Source: Ilex aquifolium (taxonomy: Eukaryota; Streptophyta; Magnoliopsida; Aquifoliales; Aquifoliaceae). From it: DNA of 64,000 nucleotides. The notes beneath the pieces are model-generated. The model worked only from the letters and a program-made list of their open reading frames with translations, made no database searches and was not told the DNA's origin. The DNA is taken from positions 28,126,635 through 28,190,634 of the forward strand of contig OX637405.1 of the NCBI GenBank assembly GCA_951799425.1, read 5' to 3'. The first letter of the stretch is position 1. Each line of letters opens with the position of its first letter. Shown piece after piece: positions 37,183-49,651 of this stretch. Made by a program: the position numbers and the translations under genes.

Positions 37183-40090
37183 TTAAGGTGACTCTTGTGT
37201 CATAGACTTTAGCCCCATTCTCCTCGATGTGCAATTTACTTGCTCTCTCGTCAAACCTTTAGTAAGCGGATCCGCTAGATTATCCTTTGATTTTATATAA
37301 TCAATAGAAATAATCCCATTTGAGAGCAATTGCCTAACGGTATTATGTCTACGATGTATATGTCTAGACTTACCATTATACATGTCACTTTGTGCCCTAC
37401 TAATTACAGATTGGCTATCGTAATGTATACAAATTACTGACACATGTTTAGGCCATATTGAAATATCCTCTAGAAATTAGCGAAGCCACTCAGCTTCCTC
37501 TCATGCTTTATCTAAAACAATAAATTCAGATTCCATTGTAGATCTGGTAATACACGTTTGTTTAGAGGATTTTCAAGATACAGCTGCACCACTAAGTATA
37601 AAAACATAACCACTTGTGGATTTTGTATCATTCATATCAGATATCCAGTTTGTATCACTATATCCTTCAAGTACAGCTAGATATCTTGTATAGTACAATC
37701 CAAAATTCAGGGTATATCTTAAGTATCTAAGAACCCTGATAATTGTCTTACAATGGTCTACTCCCGGATTACTCGTATATCTACTCAATTTACTAACTGA
37801 GTATGCTATGTCCGGTCTAGTGCAGTTTATGACATACATTAGACTGCCAATGATATGAGAGTATTCCAATTGTGATATGTTTTGGTCAGTATTTTTAGAC
37901 AAATGAAGATTTATATCAACTGGTGTTCTAATAATGTTGTTTTTATCTTTGTCGAACTTCTCAAGTAATTTCTCAATATAATGTGATTGAGATAATATAA
38001 GTCCATCAGATGTTATAAAAATTTTAATTCCTCGTATAACATCTACAACACTCAAATCCTTCATGTCAAATTTACTGGACAACATTTCTTGGTAGCTGTA
38101 ATAATATTATTATTACTACCTAAAATAAGTATATCATCCACATATAGGCAAATAATGACATATCAATTATTTGTGTCTTTGACATAGACACATTTATCAC
38201 ATTCATTAATTGTGAAATCATTTGACATCATTACCTTGTCAAAATTTTCATGCAATTGTTTTGGTGCTTACTTTAAATCATAAAGTGATTTAACAAGTCT
38301 ACACACCTTCTTCTCTTGTTCCGGAGAAACGAACCATTCGGGTTAGTCCATATAAATTTTCTCATTTAAGTCACCATTTAGGAAAGTTGTTTTCACATCC
38401 ATTTGGTGTATCTCAAAATTATGCAACGCTGCAATAGCTATGAGTATACGAATATATGTTATTCTCGTGACAGGAGAATATGTATCAAAGTAATCAAGAT
38501 CTTCCTTTTGTTTGTAACCTTTAACTACAAGTCTAGCCTTGTACTTATCAATTGATCCATCAATTTTCATTTTTCTCTTGAAAATCCATTTACACCCAAA
38601 TGGTTTACTCTTTGGAGGAAGATCTACCAACTCCCAGGTGTGATTTTGCATGATGGATTCAATTTCACTGTTTACAACTTCTTTCCACATAGGTGTTTCA
38701 GGAGTGGACATCGCTTTATTGAAGCTTTGAGGCTCATTTTCTAACAAATATGTTAGAAAATCTGGATCATAGGACTTGGAAGTCCTTGTCCTCTTACTGC
38801 GTCTAAGTGTCTCTTCAATTTCTTTATTTATGGTCTATATTATTAGTCACAATATCATGAGTTCTTTTAAGAGAACTCAGATCACATGCATTTATACTAG
38901 GAAAGACATTTTCAAAGAATGATGCATTTCTTGACTCAATGATTATATTGACATGTATATCAGGAATATCATATTTATGCACTAGAAAACGATATGCACT
39001 GCTATTTATTGCATAACCAATAAATATATAATCAATAGTCTTATGTCATATTTTAATCCTTTTGGGAATAGGGGAACCATCACCTTAGCTAAACACCCCC
39101 ATACTTTTAAATATTTGTAGGAAGGACTCCGACTTTTCCATAATTCATAAGGGATTTTCTCTAACTTCTTGTGGGGTAATTTATTTAAAATATAGTTTGC
39201 TGAAAGCAAAACTTTCCCCCACAAGTTTTGAGGTAATCCCGAACTAATCAACATGACATTCATCATTTCTTTCAATGTTCTATTTTTATGTTCAGCAACT
39301 CCAGTTTGCTGAGGTGTATAAAGCGCATAAGTTTGGTGAATAATACCATGTTCTTAACAGAACCTATCGAAAGGTGCGTCATATTCACCACCTCGATCAC
39401 TTCTTATTGCCTTAATATTTTTGCCAAGTTGATTCTCAACCTCATTTTTATAATGCATAAATTTTTCAATGCTTCATCTTTACTCTTTAGCAAATATACA
39501 TAGTAATATCTTGTGCAATCATCAATAAAAATAACAAAGTACTTCTTTCCACATCTAGTTTGAACATATTTCAAATCACATGTATCACTATGAATTAACT
39601 CTAGAGGTTCAGTACTTCTTTCAATATTATGAAATGATGCTCTAGTTAATTTTGATTCAACACATGTCTCACATTTATGATTTGCATCAATATTGAATTT
39701 AGGCAACAATTCTAAATTCATTAATTTACGCATAGTATCAAAATTAACATGTCCTAATCTACCATGTCATACATTGGAAGACTCAAGCATATAAACAGAA
39801 GATGTATTCTTTTTATTAAAATCATATACAATTGTCATTGCATTCATCTTAAAGAGCTCATCGCTCATATATCCCTTGCCTACATAAATCTCACTCTTGG
39901 TGAGTACAAATTTGTCAAACTCAAAAACCAACCTAAAACCCTTCTTACTCAACAACGATCCAGACACAAGATTCTTTCGAATTTCTGGAACATGTAACAC
40001 ATCGTTGAGAGTAAGTTCTTTTCCAAAAGTCATCTTCAATATAACCTTTCATTTGCCTTCAACTATGGAAGTAGATGAATTTTTCATGAA
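37183..40090 (-). pseudogene. Copia 1 pol (integrase, reverse transcriptase, RNase H), broken
   Basis: From right to left: GAG-pre-integrase region with LTLNDVLHVPEIRKNLVSGSLL (40039-39767); integrase with HKCETCVESK, the catalytic Asp in LIHSDTCD and DDCTRYYYVYLL (39733-39404), then MKEMMNVMLISSGLPQNLWG (39275-39006); reverse transcriptase with TWELVDLPPKSKPFGCKWIF and MDVKTTFLNGDL (38747-38343); the YVDD catalytic box in the frame at about 38140-38130; RT thumb with [15 protein letters not shown] (38085-37573); RNase H with HYDSQSVISRAQ and KSRHIHRRHNTVRQL (37443-37183). Stops separate the pieces, so no complete enzyme is encoded. Confidence 0.9.
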
Positions 40091-41572
40091 TAGTTATTTT
40101 CCATCATTAATTGTTTTATATGAAGAGAACATCTTCTTATCCGAACATATGTGTCTAGTGGCCCCGGTGTCCACCCACCATTCCTTGGTATTTCTCACCA
40201 AGTTGACTTCGGATACTACAGCAGAAAAACTCATGTTAGAAACATTTTCAGAAATTTTTTCTACCTCGGTTATATTGGCTTGGGCAGCCTTCCTCTTGTG
40301 GTTCACTTGTGTTTTACGGCTTCGACAATCCTTTGCACGATGTCCCGGTTTATTGCATATAAAGCAGTTGTCTTTGAACCTTTTGGAATCACCACTTTTG
40401 GCCCCTTGTTGGCTAACATACTTCATTTTCTTGTTGATTTTATGTCCCTCTTCAATCACATGTGTCTTTGACTCCATAGAATGATTACCAACTTTCTTTT
40501 CGGAGACTCTATTGTCCTCCTCAATCTTCAATCTCACGATCAAGTCTTCAAGTTTCATTTCTTTGCGTTTGTGCTTCAAGTAATTTTTGAAGTCCTTCCA
40601 ATTTGGCGGTAATTTCTCAATAATTGTAGCCACTTGGAAAGATTCACTAAGCACCATCCCTTCGGCATGAATCTCATATATGATCACTTGAAGATCTTGA
40701 ACTTGACTTTAATAGGGGTGTCAAACGTGTCGGGTTAAACGGTTACGTGTCGGGTTAAACGAGTGACGGGTGAAAAACGCATAAACCCGTACACGACACG
40801 TTTAATAAACGGGTAAAAAATTTAAACACGAACACAAACCGTTTAATAAACGAGTAACACGACATGAATCGTTTAACACGTCTAATTTTAAACGTGTCGA
40901 GTTGGGTAGGGTCGATTTAACCCGTACACGACACGTTCGACACGTTTAACCCGTTTGACCCATTTGACCAATTTACCTGTTTATTTATAAAACTAACAAA
41001 CAAACACAAATAAATGTGATATTTAAATATACCACACCAAATTATAAAGTACAAACTACAATTCAAAATAATCAAATTCCACCAAAAACCATATTACAAA
41101 TCATAAATACAATCTGAAATAACACAATTACACCAAATAACAATCCCAAACAACCACAACCACAAATAACAATCCCAAATAACCACAAGTTTCAAAATTA
41201 CACCAAATAACAATCCCAAACAACCACAAATTCCATGATTCACAAAATCCCGTGAAATAGATCAAATCTCCACTTCTACGACAACAAGCAGATTCAACAA
41301 CCAAATTCCCATGCCCTACACAAATTAAAATGAAATATTATATAACATTAATAATTAAATAGACTCATAACTAGATAAGTAACAAAAACTTGGCATTACC
41401 TCTCTTTAGTCATGATCAATGATAGATATAGAATTAGAACATTGAGCAGATATAGCTTTATTAGACTTCATATTTTGATTGAAAACATCATCATCTATTT
41501 CTCCTTCCGAATCATCACTAGAATCGTCTACGACTAAGCACAACAACATAAATGAATCAATGATCACATGAA

Positions 41573-43663
41573 TTAGGATAATGAGAAAAATAATACTAGT
41601 AAAATGGAATCAAACTTACTGCTCTTCCCATGAATCCAATCTCTAGTACAAATCAGAGCTTGAACAGTTTCTGGCAAAAGTGAACTTCGACACTTATTCA
41701 AAACTCTACCACCGGTACTAAATGCAGATTCAGATGCAACTGTAGAAATATGAATTGTCATCACATCACAAGCCAACCGAGACAATATAGGATGCCGAAA
41801 CTGCTCTCCTTTCCAAAAGGTTAGAATATTCAAGTCCTTCTTTCGATCAAGCATTTTTTCATTAAAATACAACTGCAACTCAGTCACTCGAGAAACAAGA
41901 GCATCTTCTTCTTCACGTTTTTCAAAATCCTACATTTTGTACAAAATCATTACGAATATACAATAAACTAACTTGATCACATTCAATTCAAACAAACTAA
42001 ATTATATTTTACCTGAAAAAGGCTTTCGGAATCATCAAGACCATGAGTCTCGCTAACTTGTTTCTCACTACTTGAAGTACTTGGAACAACATGTGACAAG
42101 TTGACAGAGTACAATTCAAAGAGCTCAAATAAGGTATCTTGAACACACTTGAACTCATAGGAATCACCACCATAAAGTTTTGAATAAGCCCAATCTACAA
42201 ACTGAATTTTGTACCGAGGATCTAAGATGATAGCAATTGAAAGAATCACACTATACTTTGACCAATACTTGTCAAACTTGGCATACATATGACTTCTCAT
42301 TGTCCTCATAAAACTATCATTGTCTGTCAATGCCTCCTTCAAAGTATGTTGAATTAGGAACACTTGAGGAAAGTACAAATTAGCTGTGGGATATGTTGTA
42401 CCAGAGAATAAACAAGTAACTTTATGAAACACCCTCAACAAATTAGAAATCTTCTCTACTTTGCTCCATTCTTTTTGGGAAGGACAATGTCAATAATTAG
42501 AATCACTCAACTGTAAATGAATAAATGCACGACGATAAAAAAGTGCACTGTCAAGCATAATATAAGTTGAGTTCTACCTAGTTGGAACATCTCCTCGCAA
42601 ACCTTTTTTACTCTCTAATGAAACTTGAGCAACACAATCCATGAACTTCTTTTTCCTTCCCGATGAACCTTTAACATTTTTGATACTTTCTCGAATTTTT
42701 ATCACTGATTCATCGATTTCTTTAAGTCCATCTTGGACTATCAAATTAAGAATATGTGCACAACATCGAACATAAAAGAACTCACCATCCCTCAAGAGAG
42801 CATTTTTAAGGTTAAGTTGACTCTTCAACAATTCAACAAAACAATCATTACTAGAAGCATTATCCAAAGTCAAAGAAAATAATTTCTTTTCAATTCCCCA
42901 ATCAGTCAAAAATGTATAAATTTTCTCAGACAAGACAATACCAGTATGGGTAGGGGGCATGAGACAAAAGTTTAAATTTTTTTCTGCAAATTCCAATCTA
43001 GATCAACATAATGAGCTGTGAGAGAAACATATCCATCAGTTGATATAGAAGTCCACAAATCAGATGTCAAACAAATTCTTCCAAGAAGGGAACCCAACAC
43101 AATTTTAAGTTTATCCTTCTCTCTTTTATACATTTTTAACACATCTGACTTTGCAGTATTCCTAGAAGGCATCTTGATATTCTCATAAGCATACTTGAAC
43201 ATTGCTCTAATACCCTCATATTGGACAAATCGAAATGGTAATCATGCTTAAGTATTGCCTCAACCGCTAACTCACGAAACTTTTCAGGATCAAATTTTGT
43301 GGATCGCATTAGCATAGATCCTTGACCTTGACTTAGAAGTAATTGTCCAATATCCCCGGTATCTTTTTTCACACATTTTTCCATGTGAGTATGCATGTTA
43401 CCAGTTCCATGACTAGACTCACATATATATTTGATACCACAAATATTACATGCAGCACGCTTCTTGCCGTCTGGATATTTTTCATTTAATTCTGTAAAGT
43501 ATTTCCATACTATTGAAGTCTTTTGTCGCTTACGATTAAATTTACCTTTTTCTGTAGTTGTACCAGTTGATGTCTGTGTTGTTGGAGCTGCAATTACATT
43601 AGATTCATGCCCGACCTGATCTTCTTCATCAGAAATTATAATATTGTGTTCGGAAGAATCCAT
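41573..43663 (-). pseudogene. hAT 2 transposase, nearly complete
   Basis: From the ATG at 43663: BED zinc finger (SIVWKYFTELNEKYPDGKK, CNICGIKY, HTHMEKC), then LTSDLWTSISTDGYVSLTAH with the first catalytic Asp (43202-42972), LTLDNASSND with the second Asp and RCCAHILNLIVQDGL (42996-42574), a helical region (42441-41983), and the dimerisation domain with NILTFWKGEQFRHP and the catalytic Glu in STVASESAFSTGGRVL (41887-41573). Catalytic residues are all visible. At least three frame changes or stops (near 43200, 42980, 42480) break it; a short intron at 41888-41980 is possible. Same family as hAT 1 and hAT 3 and the best preserved of the three. Confidence 0.88.
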
Positions 43664-44547
43664 CTGTTAAGGCAAAAAAATAAAATTATAATTACACAAT
43701 TCAAATTACAATTATAAATTATACATAAAAATTCAATTCATTATAAATATCGTTAAAAAGTCAGCATCAGAAGCATATTATATACATTGAGTTGCACTTA
43801 ATTGTGGTTTCTGAGAAGAACGCATCACAACACTCTGATCACTGCTACCATCAAAAGCTTTCACGAAATTACACAATTTATGGCATACTAGAATCATTCT
43901 AAAATTTTTTAAGATTATTTAGAAGTGAAAAAGTAGATGCCAATGTTCAGAAAAAGTAATGATTTAACATTTATAATGACCAAAATCACTGGAAGAGCTA
44001 CACTGAATGGAATAGTTCCCATTTGGGAACAAATAAACCTAAGCTGCGAACTAAAAACATAAGGCAAAATAGACTATGACAACATTAAATTAAGATTCAG
44101 TTTAAAAAGAAACAAAGTGGAGGCTTGCAACAGTCTATTAATGTCCATGTTGATGTGTATACATAGTAAGCTCGGGACTGAAACTCACCATACTTTTGTT
44201 TTAAAAGAAAAAACACTTGAGAGTTCTACATAAAAGCCCAATACATAAACAGACAACTGTAATAAATACCAAGCGAGAACATTGTAGGCAGCATAAGGAA
44301 CTACCAAACTTAATTGTTTGCTATAATACCAAGCCAAAGATTAAATTGGAAAAAAAAACTACAAACACCATCATATAAAGAACACAGGTAGAGAAGAAGA
44401 TTTCTCTGTTCCCAAAACCCGCATAGAAAGGATTGTAATCAGAAGGAAAAAATGTTTTAATATCCTCTAAACACAGATCTAAAAACAGATCTAACATATA
44501 TCTAATACAAATAACAAAGAACACAGGTAGAGAAGAAGAAGATTTAC

Positions 44548-44626
44548 CTGCTCGAAGTCTCCACTCGAAGATCTACTCGAAGTCTTGGCTCGAAGTCTAC
44601 CTGCTCGAAGTCTCGATCTCGTAGCT
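44548..44626. repeat. CTCGAAGTCT motif cluster upstream of hAT 2 transposase
   Basis: CTCGAAGTCT or close variants occur five to six times between 44550 and 44626, next to a (GA)n run at 44646-44662. It lies about 0.9 kb upstream of the transposase ATG. Also nearby, GAACACAGGTAGAGAAGAAGA is present at both 44382 and 44520. Confidence 0.7.
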
Positions 44627-45534
44627 CACTGTTCGCAGCTCGCAGAGAGAGAGAGAGAGAGAGGCGCAGAAGAGTGGAGGGCCTGGAGACCTTGGACTGG
44701 GGGCGCAACCAACAACACTTCAGCCGTTCAAGAAGCTACAAAATTAGATTAGGGTTAGAAAAAATAAGTTTATATATTTTCTGTGTGGCTGTTATTTTTA
44801 AAAAATTATTAATTTATTAATTTTATTTAAACGGGTTAGCATGTCTCACCCGAACACGACCCGTTTATTAAACGTGTTAAACGGGTTGACCCGTTTATCA
44901 CCCGAACCCGTTAAGGTCTCACCCAAACCCTTTTAATCCGCGGTTAATCGTTTCGTGTTAGATTTTCACTGGCCTATTGACTTATGATAGTCTTGAAATT
45001 CACCATTTTGTAGTCAATGAATCTGCCCACAACGAATTTCTTCATTCCGGCATCCTCCGTCTTGTATTTCTATCCAAGGATTCCCACAGCTCTCTAGCCG
45101 TCTTGATTGGACTATACACATTATATAATGTGTTATCCAATACATTGATGGTATAATTTTTGCACAGAAAATCAGAGTGCTTCCATGCATCCACCGCAGC
45201 AACAACTTGACATTCTCACTACAAACAGGAGCATTCTCACGAAAAAACTTTGCAAGATTCAACGTAGTGAGATAAAATAACATTTTTTGTTGTTATCTCT
45301 TGAAATCGTTCCCATTGAACTTTTCAGGTTTCTCACCATGAGATACATGAGTAGGAACATAAATAGGCACCACAAGCACAACATGATTCGTAATAGCAGG
45401 AATATTATTATCATTTGCAGCCATTTCTGATAAACAAAGATTACAAACTATTCAAAAATAGGAAAATAGTAAGTTATTAAAACAGAGACAATATATGTTA
45501 CTGTTTTGTGTCACTGTTTTGAAGTTTTGGTTTT

Positions 45535-45670
45535 AACGTTTCTGTATGATGTCACTGCTTGATGTAACTGTTTAAATCAGAGTCATTGTTTGGTGTAACT
45601 GTTTAGATCAGAATTACTGTTTAGTGTAACTGTTTAGATCAATGTCACTGTTTGGTGTAATTGTTTAAAT
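45535..45670. repeat. Tandem repeat in copia 1 leader
   Basis: About four imperfect copies of a 32-34 bp unit (TGTTTGGTGTAACTGTTTAGATCAGARTYA) lie between the 5' LTR and the gag start codon. Confidence 0.8.
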
Positions 45671-45852
45671 TAAACACATAAACAGAACATGCAAATTTTC
45701 ACAAAATTTTCCAAATCTCTTCAAAATATCACAGATTGTAAAAAACAGGTTTTACACAATTTGCAATATTTTATAACAGTTTAAAAATGAAAACATGTAT
45801 CAGAAACACAATAAGCAACTATAAAAATTCGGGAAGCCTGTCTTAAGATTGA

Positions 45853-48652
45853 TGTTTGTGGTATTTCAAATATAGTAAAATCACTTTTTGTAATTTTTGA
45901 TTTAAAACATGTAATGTAAATCAAAACAGTAACAATCAAGTGCGAAACAATTACACAGAAATAGTCTTACATGAAAGAGTTACACAAAAGAGTTACACGT
46001 AACTGTTTGTATAACCAATATAAAAACTGGCCCGATTGCAGAACAGGAACTGTTATTGAACTTTAGGTAGATCAAGGCTAGTGTTTGACACTATGTCCTT
46101 AAGACAAATTTCGCCCCCACACACGGTGCTTATGGAATATTAAGCGTCTGCTTCCCAGGATACAATGATCTTTACACGAGCAGAAGTAGCACTCCAATCT
46201 ACTCATCCAGCGAACCAAAAATTGTGTTGTGTACTCTCCAAATGCTGACTGCCTTAATGCCGAAATGCAATGCACTAATGTCTGCCTTAATGGACTGATT
46301 AATGAATGAATACATAATGGTAATGAGCCTGGGCATTTAAAGACACTTTGGTGACTTTTCGGACAGTCACCATACTAAAAGACACAACCCAGTATGAACA
46401 GACACAATTCAATGCAAGCCAGAAGACACCACTTGTGTAACTGTTCTCTATGAACATATACAACTCAGACTGGAGGGAAGCAAAAATCCGAACCAGTGCG
46501 ATCCAACGGGTATCGAAAATTAATTTCGGATTAAGAAATTCTCGTCCAATTAATTAAATGAATTTTCTCTAAAAAGATAGGGCTTGGTCTAAAACACACC
46601 CACACCCGTACCCGGCCCGACCGGGTAGGGTCGTACCGTGGTGGGCAGCCGGTGCGCGTGCGCGTGTGTGGTAGAACCGAAGGCATGTAGGTGCTCACTC
46701 CGCTCATAAAACTGTGGTACCTGACTTGATCTGAAATGTGTACACTCAAGTGCAGACAGTCAATCTGTACTAATAATCCGGTTTGAGTCCGAAGTCGAAT
46801 CCACAGGGAGCTGTTGTTAGTGGTTCAAAGTAAGCAGTAGTGGAGACCAGTTGGTTGTATCCTTTGAGATTTGAAATTGTGGTGTTCAGGATTCTTTCTG
46901 GACAGAATATATGATTCTTTCCAGGAGAGTTTTCTAAACAAAATGTGAGATAAGCTTTAATATAAAAGAGTCATTCTTTAGTTCAAGGCTTTGGACGTGT
47001 AGTTAATTATCCGGTTTATTATAATTGTGTGCTTGATAACTCAATTAACCCTCGTGTCAACTGCAGGTTAATCGGAAGATAAATGTGGATTGTGAGAATT
47101 AAGAACATGATTCCGATGTCTTCCTAGAATTTACAAGAATTGCCTGTGCTGAGACTTAACCCGTCTACAAACAAGCAAGTGTTTCTACAAGACCTCCAAT
47201 CATGACATTAATGCTCCTAGTCCATTCTTTAATTGAAGCACAATAATGGTGAAGATTGAAGGGTAGTCATGAAGATCTAGCCGGGGTACTTGCCTTGAAT
47301 CGATGAGTCTTTCTATGCAAGAGTTATCTATGTTATAGAAAGAACTCCTGATTATACAAAGTACCCTACCTTTGCTAGATGCAATCAATTATTCAATAAG
47401 AAAGGGGAATATAAAGCATTAAGCATAATAAAAAATGCACAGATATAACTTCCGGATAATTTCTACACGTCCATCACCTCTCACTGAAGAGTGACTAAGA
47501 AACTACTCACTCTTCATGGATTTGGTAAAGCTAGAAAAGTGAGTGATGCTCATTCCTCCAAGTAGAGAAGTTACAAGATAAGGTACAATAAACAAGGAGC
47601 CGATCTTCGACAAAGAATGAGTGAATCACGTTCCACCCTTCACGGCTTTGGTGAAGTGCTAGAAAAGTGAAAGAGTTTCACTCCTCTAAGGGAAGAAATA
47701 AGCTCAAGCATTGGAAGTGAATGAAACACATATTAAAAATAGAAGAAAAGTAGTCACTTTTGGAGGGTGATCCACAACCAAAAGTAATATATCTTTCTTC
47801 TAGACATGAAATTAAAAAAGACAAATTACAATAAAAGAAGGCAATACTTAAATTAAAAGAAAACAATTAAAAGAAAGCAATAATACAAGAAATCAATTAT
47901 TTTTAGAGGGTTTTCCACAACCAAAGAGATCTCCCTCTTACAAGCCCCAAGGGGTGGTATTTATAGGCAACCAAAAGATGCCTTTTACCAAAAGATGTCC
48001 TTTACAAGTCCCAAGAAGATGCTCTTTACAAGCCCCAAGAAGATGTTCTTTAATTTCACTTTGATCCCCCTTTGTTTTGCTTTAATAATTGGCACCATAT
48101 AATTTGTAGCTTTGATAATTGGCTCCCCAGTAATTTGTAGTTTTGACACAATTGGCTTCCCAGTAATTTTGACGCACAAAACCTTGAAAAGAACAATAAT
48201 TAATGCATTATTCCTAATTCACACACTAACCCTAATTTGACTTACTTTGACTAGTTTAACTTTGTTTTACTAACACAATTGACCTATTAACTTAATTAAA
48301 TTATGCATTAATTAGGGTTAATCAGTACCCCTTGAGGCCCAATCCCATTGAGCAAACTTGGCCTATATATGCTCATGTAGAACTTCTTCCTTAACCAATG
48401 TGATATTGGTGTCAAATCTCATATTGCACAACCTTTATTTTCACATTTCAAGTGGGTCACTTTGGAGCCTATTTTCTCATTCATTTCTTACTCGATTTGA
48501 GCAAGTGAATATACTACATTATTCTCCTCACGGAGTAGAATATGGACCCACGAAAATTTATTCGAAACAACGAACGGGTCCCACTTTAATTTAGGTTCAA
48601 AGTCGACCAAAATTTCAGTTTTTATACTTAAAAAACTGTTTTGGTCCAACAA
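45853..48652 (-). repeat. Copia 1 5' LTR interrupted by another element
   Basis: The parts 45853-46721 and 48330-48652 together match the 3' LTR at 35426-36605, very roughly 90-95 percent by eye. They are separated by the 46722-48324 insertion and its GTACC duplication. Confidence 0.88.
46722..48324. mobile_element. Probable solo LTR (1.6 kb) inside copia 1 5' LTR
   Basis: It begins TGACTTGATC, ends GGTTAATCA, and is flanked by GTACC on both sides (46717-46721, 48325-48329), a 5-bp duplication as made by LTR-element integrase. The uninterrupted sequence is known from the sister LTR (GTGGTACCCCTTGG near 36280). There is no coding sequence, PBS or purine tract inside, so a solo LTR left by LTR-LTR recombination is the simplest reading. 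Partial internal repeats such as CTAGAAAAGTGA (47531, 47658) are present. Strand and family unknown. Confidence 0.8.
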
Positions 48653-49162
48653 AATATTAGACTTTGAGGGCCTACAAGTCATTCTTGAGCCTAATAAATG
48701 CACAACTCGAGGGCAGGAAATAAACATTGATGGGAAGGTTTCACTTCAAAAAGGTTGTCAGACTTGCTGGATGGATGTGACCCTTAAGACTCTCTGTCAT
48801 CACCTTTCAAAACATACATGGCCCAAAGGGTTGGCCTCTAGTACACGCTTGTAATCTAGTTTACACAATAGCATTCATATCCTCTGAACTATATGCAGAT
48901 TGACTTGGGTATCGGAGGGGATATGCATTACACATGTAACTACTTCCTATTTAGCCTAACTTTTCATTCCTTCTCCAATCACCCTCCTCATCTATTCAGT
49001 CTAACACTAATAAATTAAATGGGCTGTAATAATGATGGGATATAGATGATTTTGTTAAGGAAGTCGATGTGGTGGCAAGGATGAGGGTGATGAGGATAAT
49101 GACGTAAGTGACATCCATAATAGTGGATGGTGGAGATAATCTTGGGGCTAATGTGAGATTCG
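48653..49162. other. Intergenic, nothing recognised
   Basis: About 500 bp between the two copia elements with no coding or repeat signal I can identify. Confidence 0.5.
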
Positions 49163-49651
49163 TGTTAAAGATGATCAAGTCAACATCGAGAATGATCAGG
49201 TCAACAAACATAATCACTGACATGATCTCCATGTACAACCCATAGTCGTACTATAGCCACAATAGTAGCTATAATTTAGGCACTCCGTTTTCTAAAGTAA
49301 TCCCATTAAATATGGGATATGTATATCTAGAATGTGTATATATATGTGATTGTATGGAATGAAAAAACATCTCAGTTGATTCAATATAATAATCAACTTT
49401 TTATTATGGTGTTAGAGCAGCACAATTCTTGGTGACCGAAAATTCATTTCGATAAACTCCTATATGGTCACCGGACATTTTTTGCAACATGTAGAGAGAG
49501 ATTTGGAGAGATCACATACCAGTTGATGTTGGATGAATTCGAAATGTGAGGTGGGTGCTTGAACTGAAGAGCTCAAGGCTTATGAATAGTGGTGTATGAA
49601 TGAACAATGAGGATGAAATTGTACTATGGCTGAGCCTGGTGGTGTCACACC

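Larger units (their letters stand above)
40711..44976 (-). mobile_element. hAT transposon 2, nested in copia 1 gag
   Basis: The flanks TTGACTTT (40703-40710) and TTGACTTA (44977-44984) form an 8-bp duplication with one mismatch, confirmed by the interrupted gag frame. The left end starts AATAGGGGTGTCAAACG and the right end complement reads TAGGCCAGTGAAAATC, so the terminal repeats are degenerate. Subterminal regions hold many CGGGTTAAACG / ACCCGTTTA motifs on both sides. It carries a transposase with few lesions. Confidence 0.82.
40094..45424 (-). pseudogene. Copia 1 gag and protease, split by hAT 2
   Basis: The frame starts at ATG 45424 (MAANDNNIPAITNHVVLVV...) and runs to 44985 with HGEKPEKFNGNDFKR and KMLFYLTTLNLAKFF. 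A conserved Trp after FKR is a stop. The hAT interrupts at 44976/40711. Gag resumes at about 40702 with [15 protein letters not shown], then the zinc knuckle [14 protein letters not shown] and the protease motif [12 protein letters not shown] (to 40094). Removing the hAT and one 8-bp duplication restores the gag alignment across the junction, which supports the insertion boundaries. Confidence 0.88.
35426..48652 (-). mobile_element. Ty1/copia retrotransposon 1, decayed, with nested elements
   Basis: The 3' LTR (35426-36605, 1180 bp) and the 5' LTR (45853-48652, including a 1.6-kb insertion) share a common sequence from TGTTTGTGGTATT to CTGTTTTGRTCYAACA. A purine tract (complement of ATCCCCCACATG, from 36606) adjoins the 3' LTR. 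Gag, protease, integrase, reverse transcriptase and RNase H follow in copia order on the minus strand. A hAT (40711-44976) splits gag. The flanks TGTGT and AAATA do not match, so no target duplication is visible and the outer ends may be rearranged. Confidence 0.88.
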
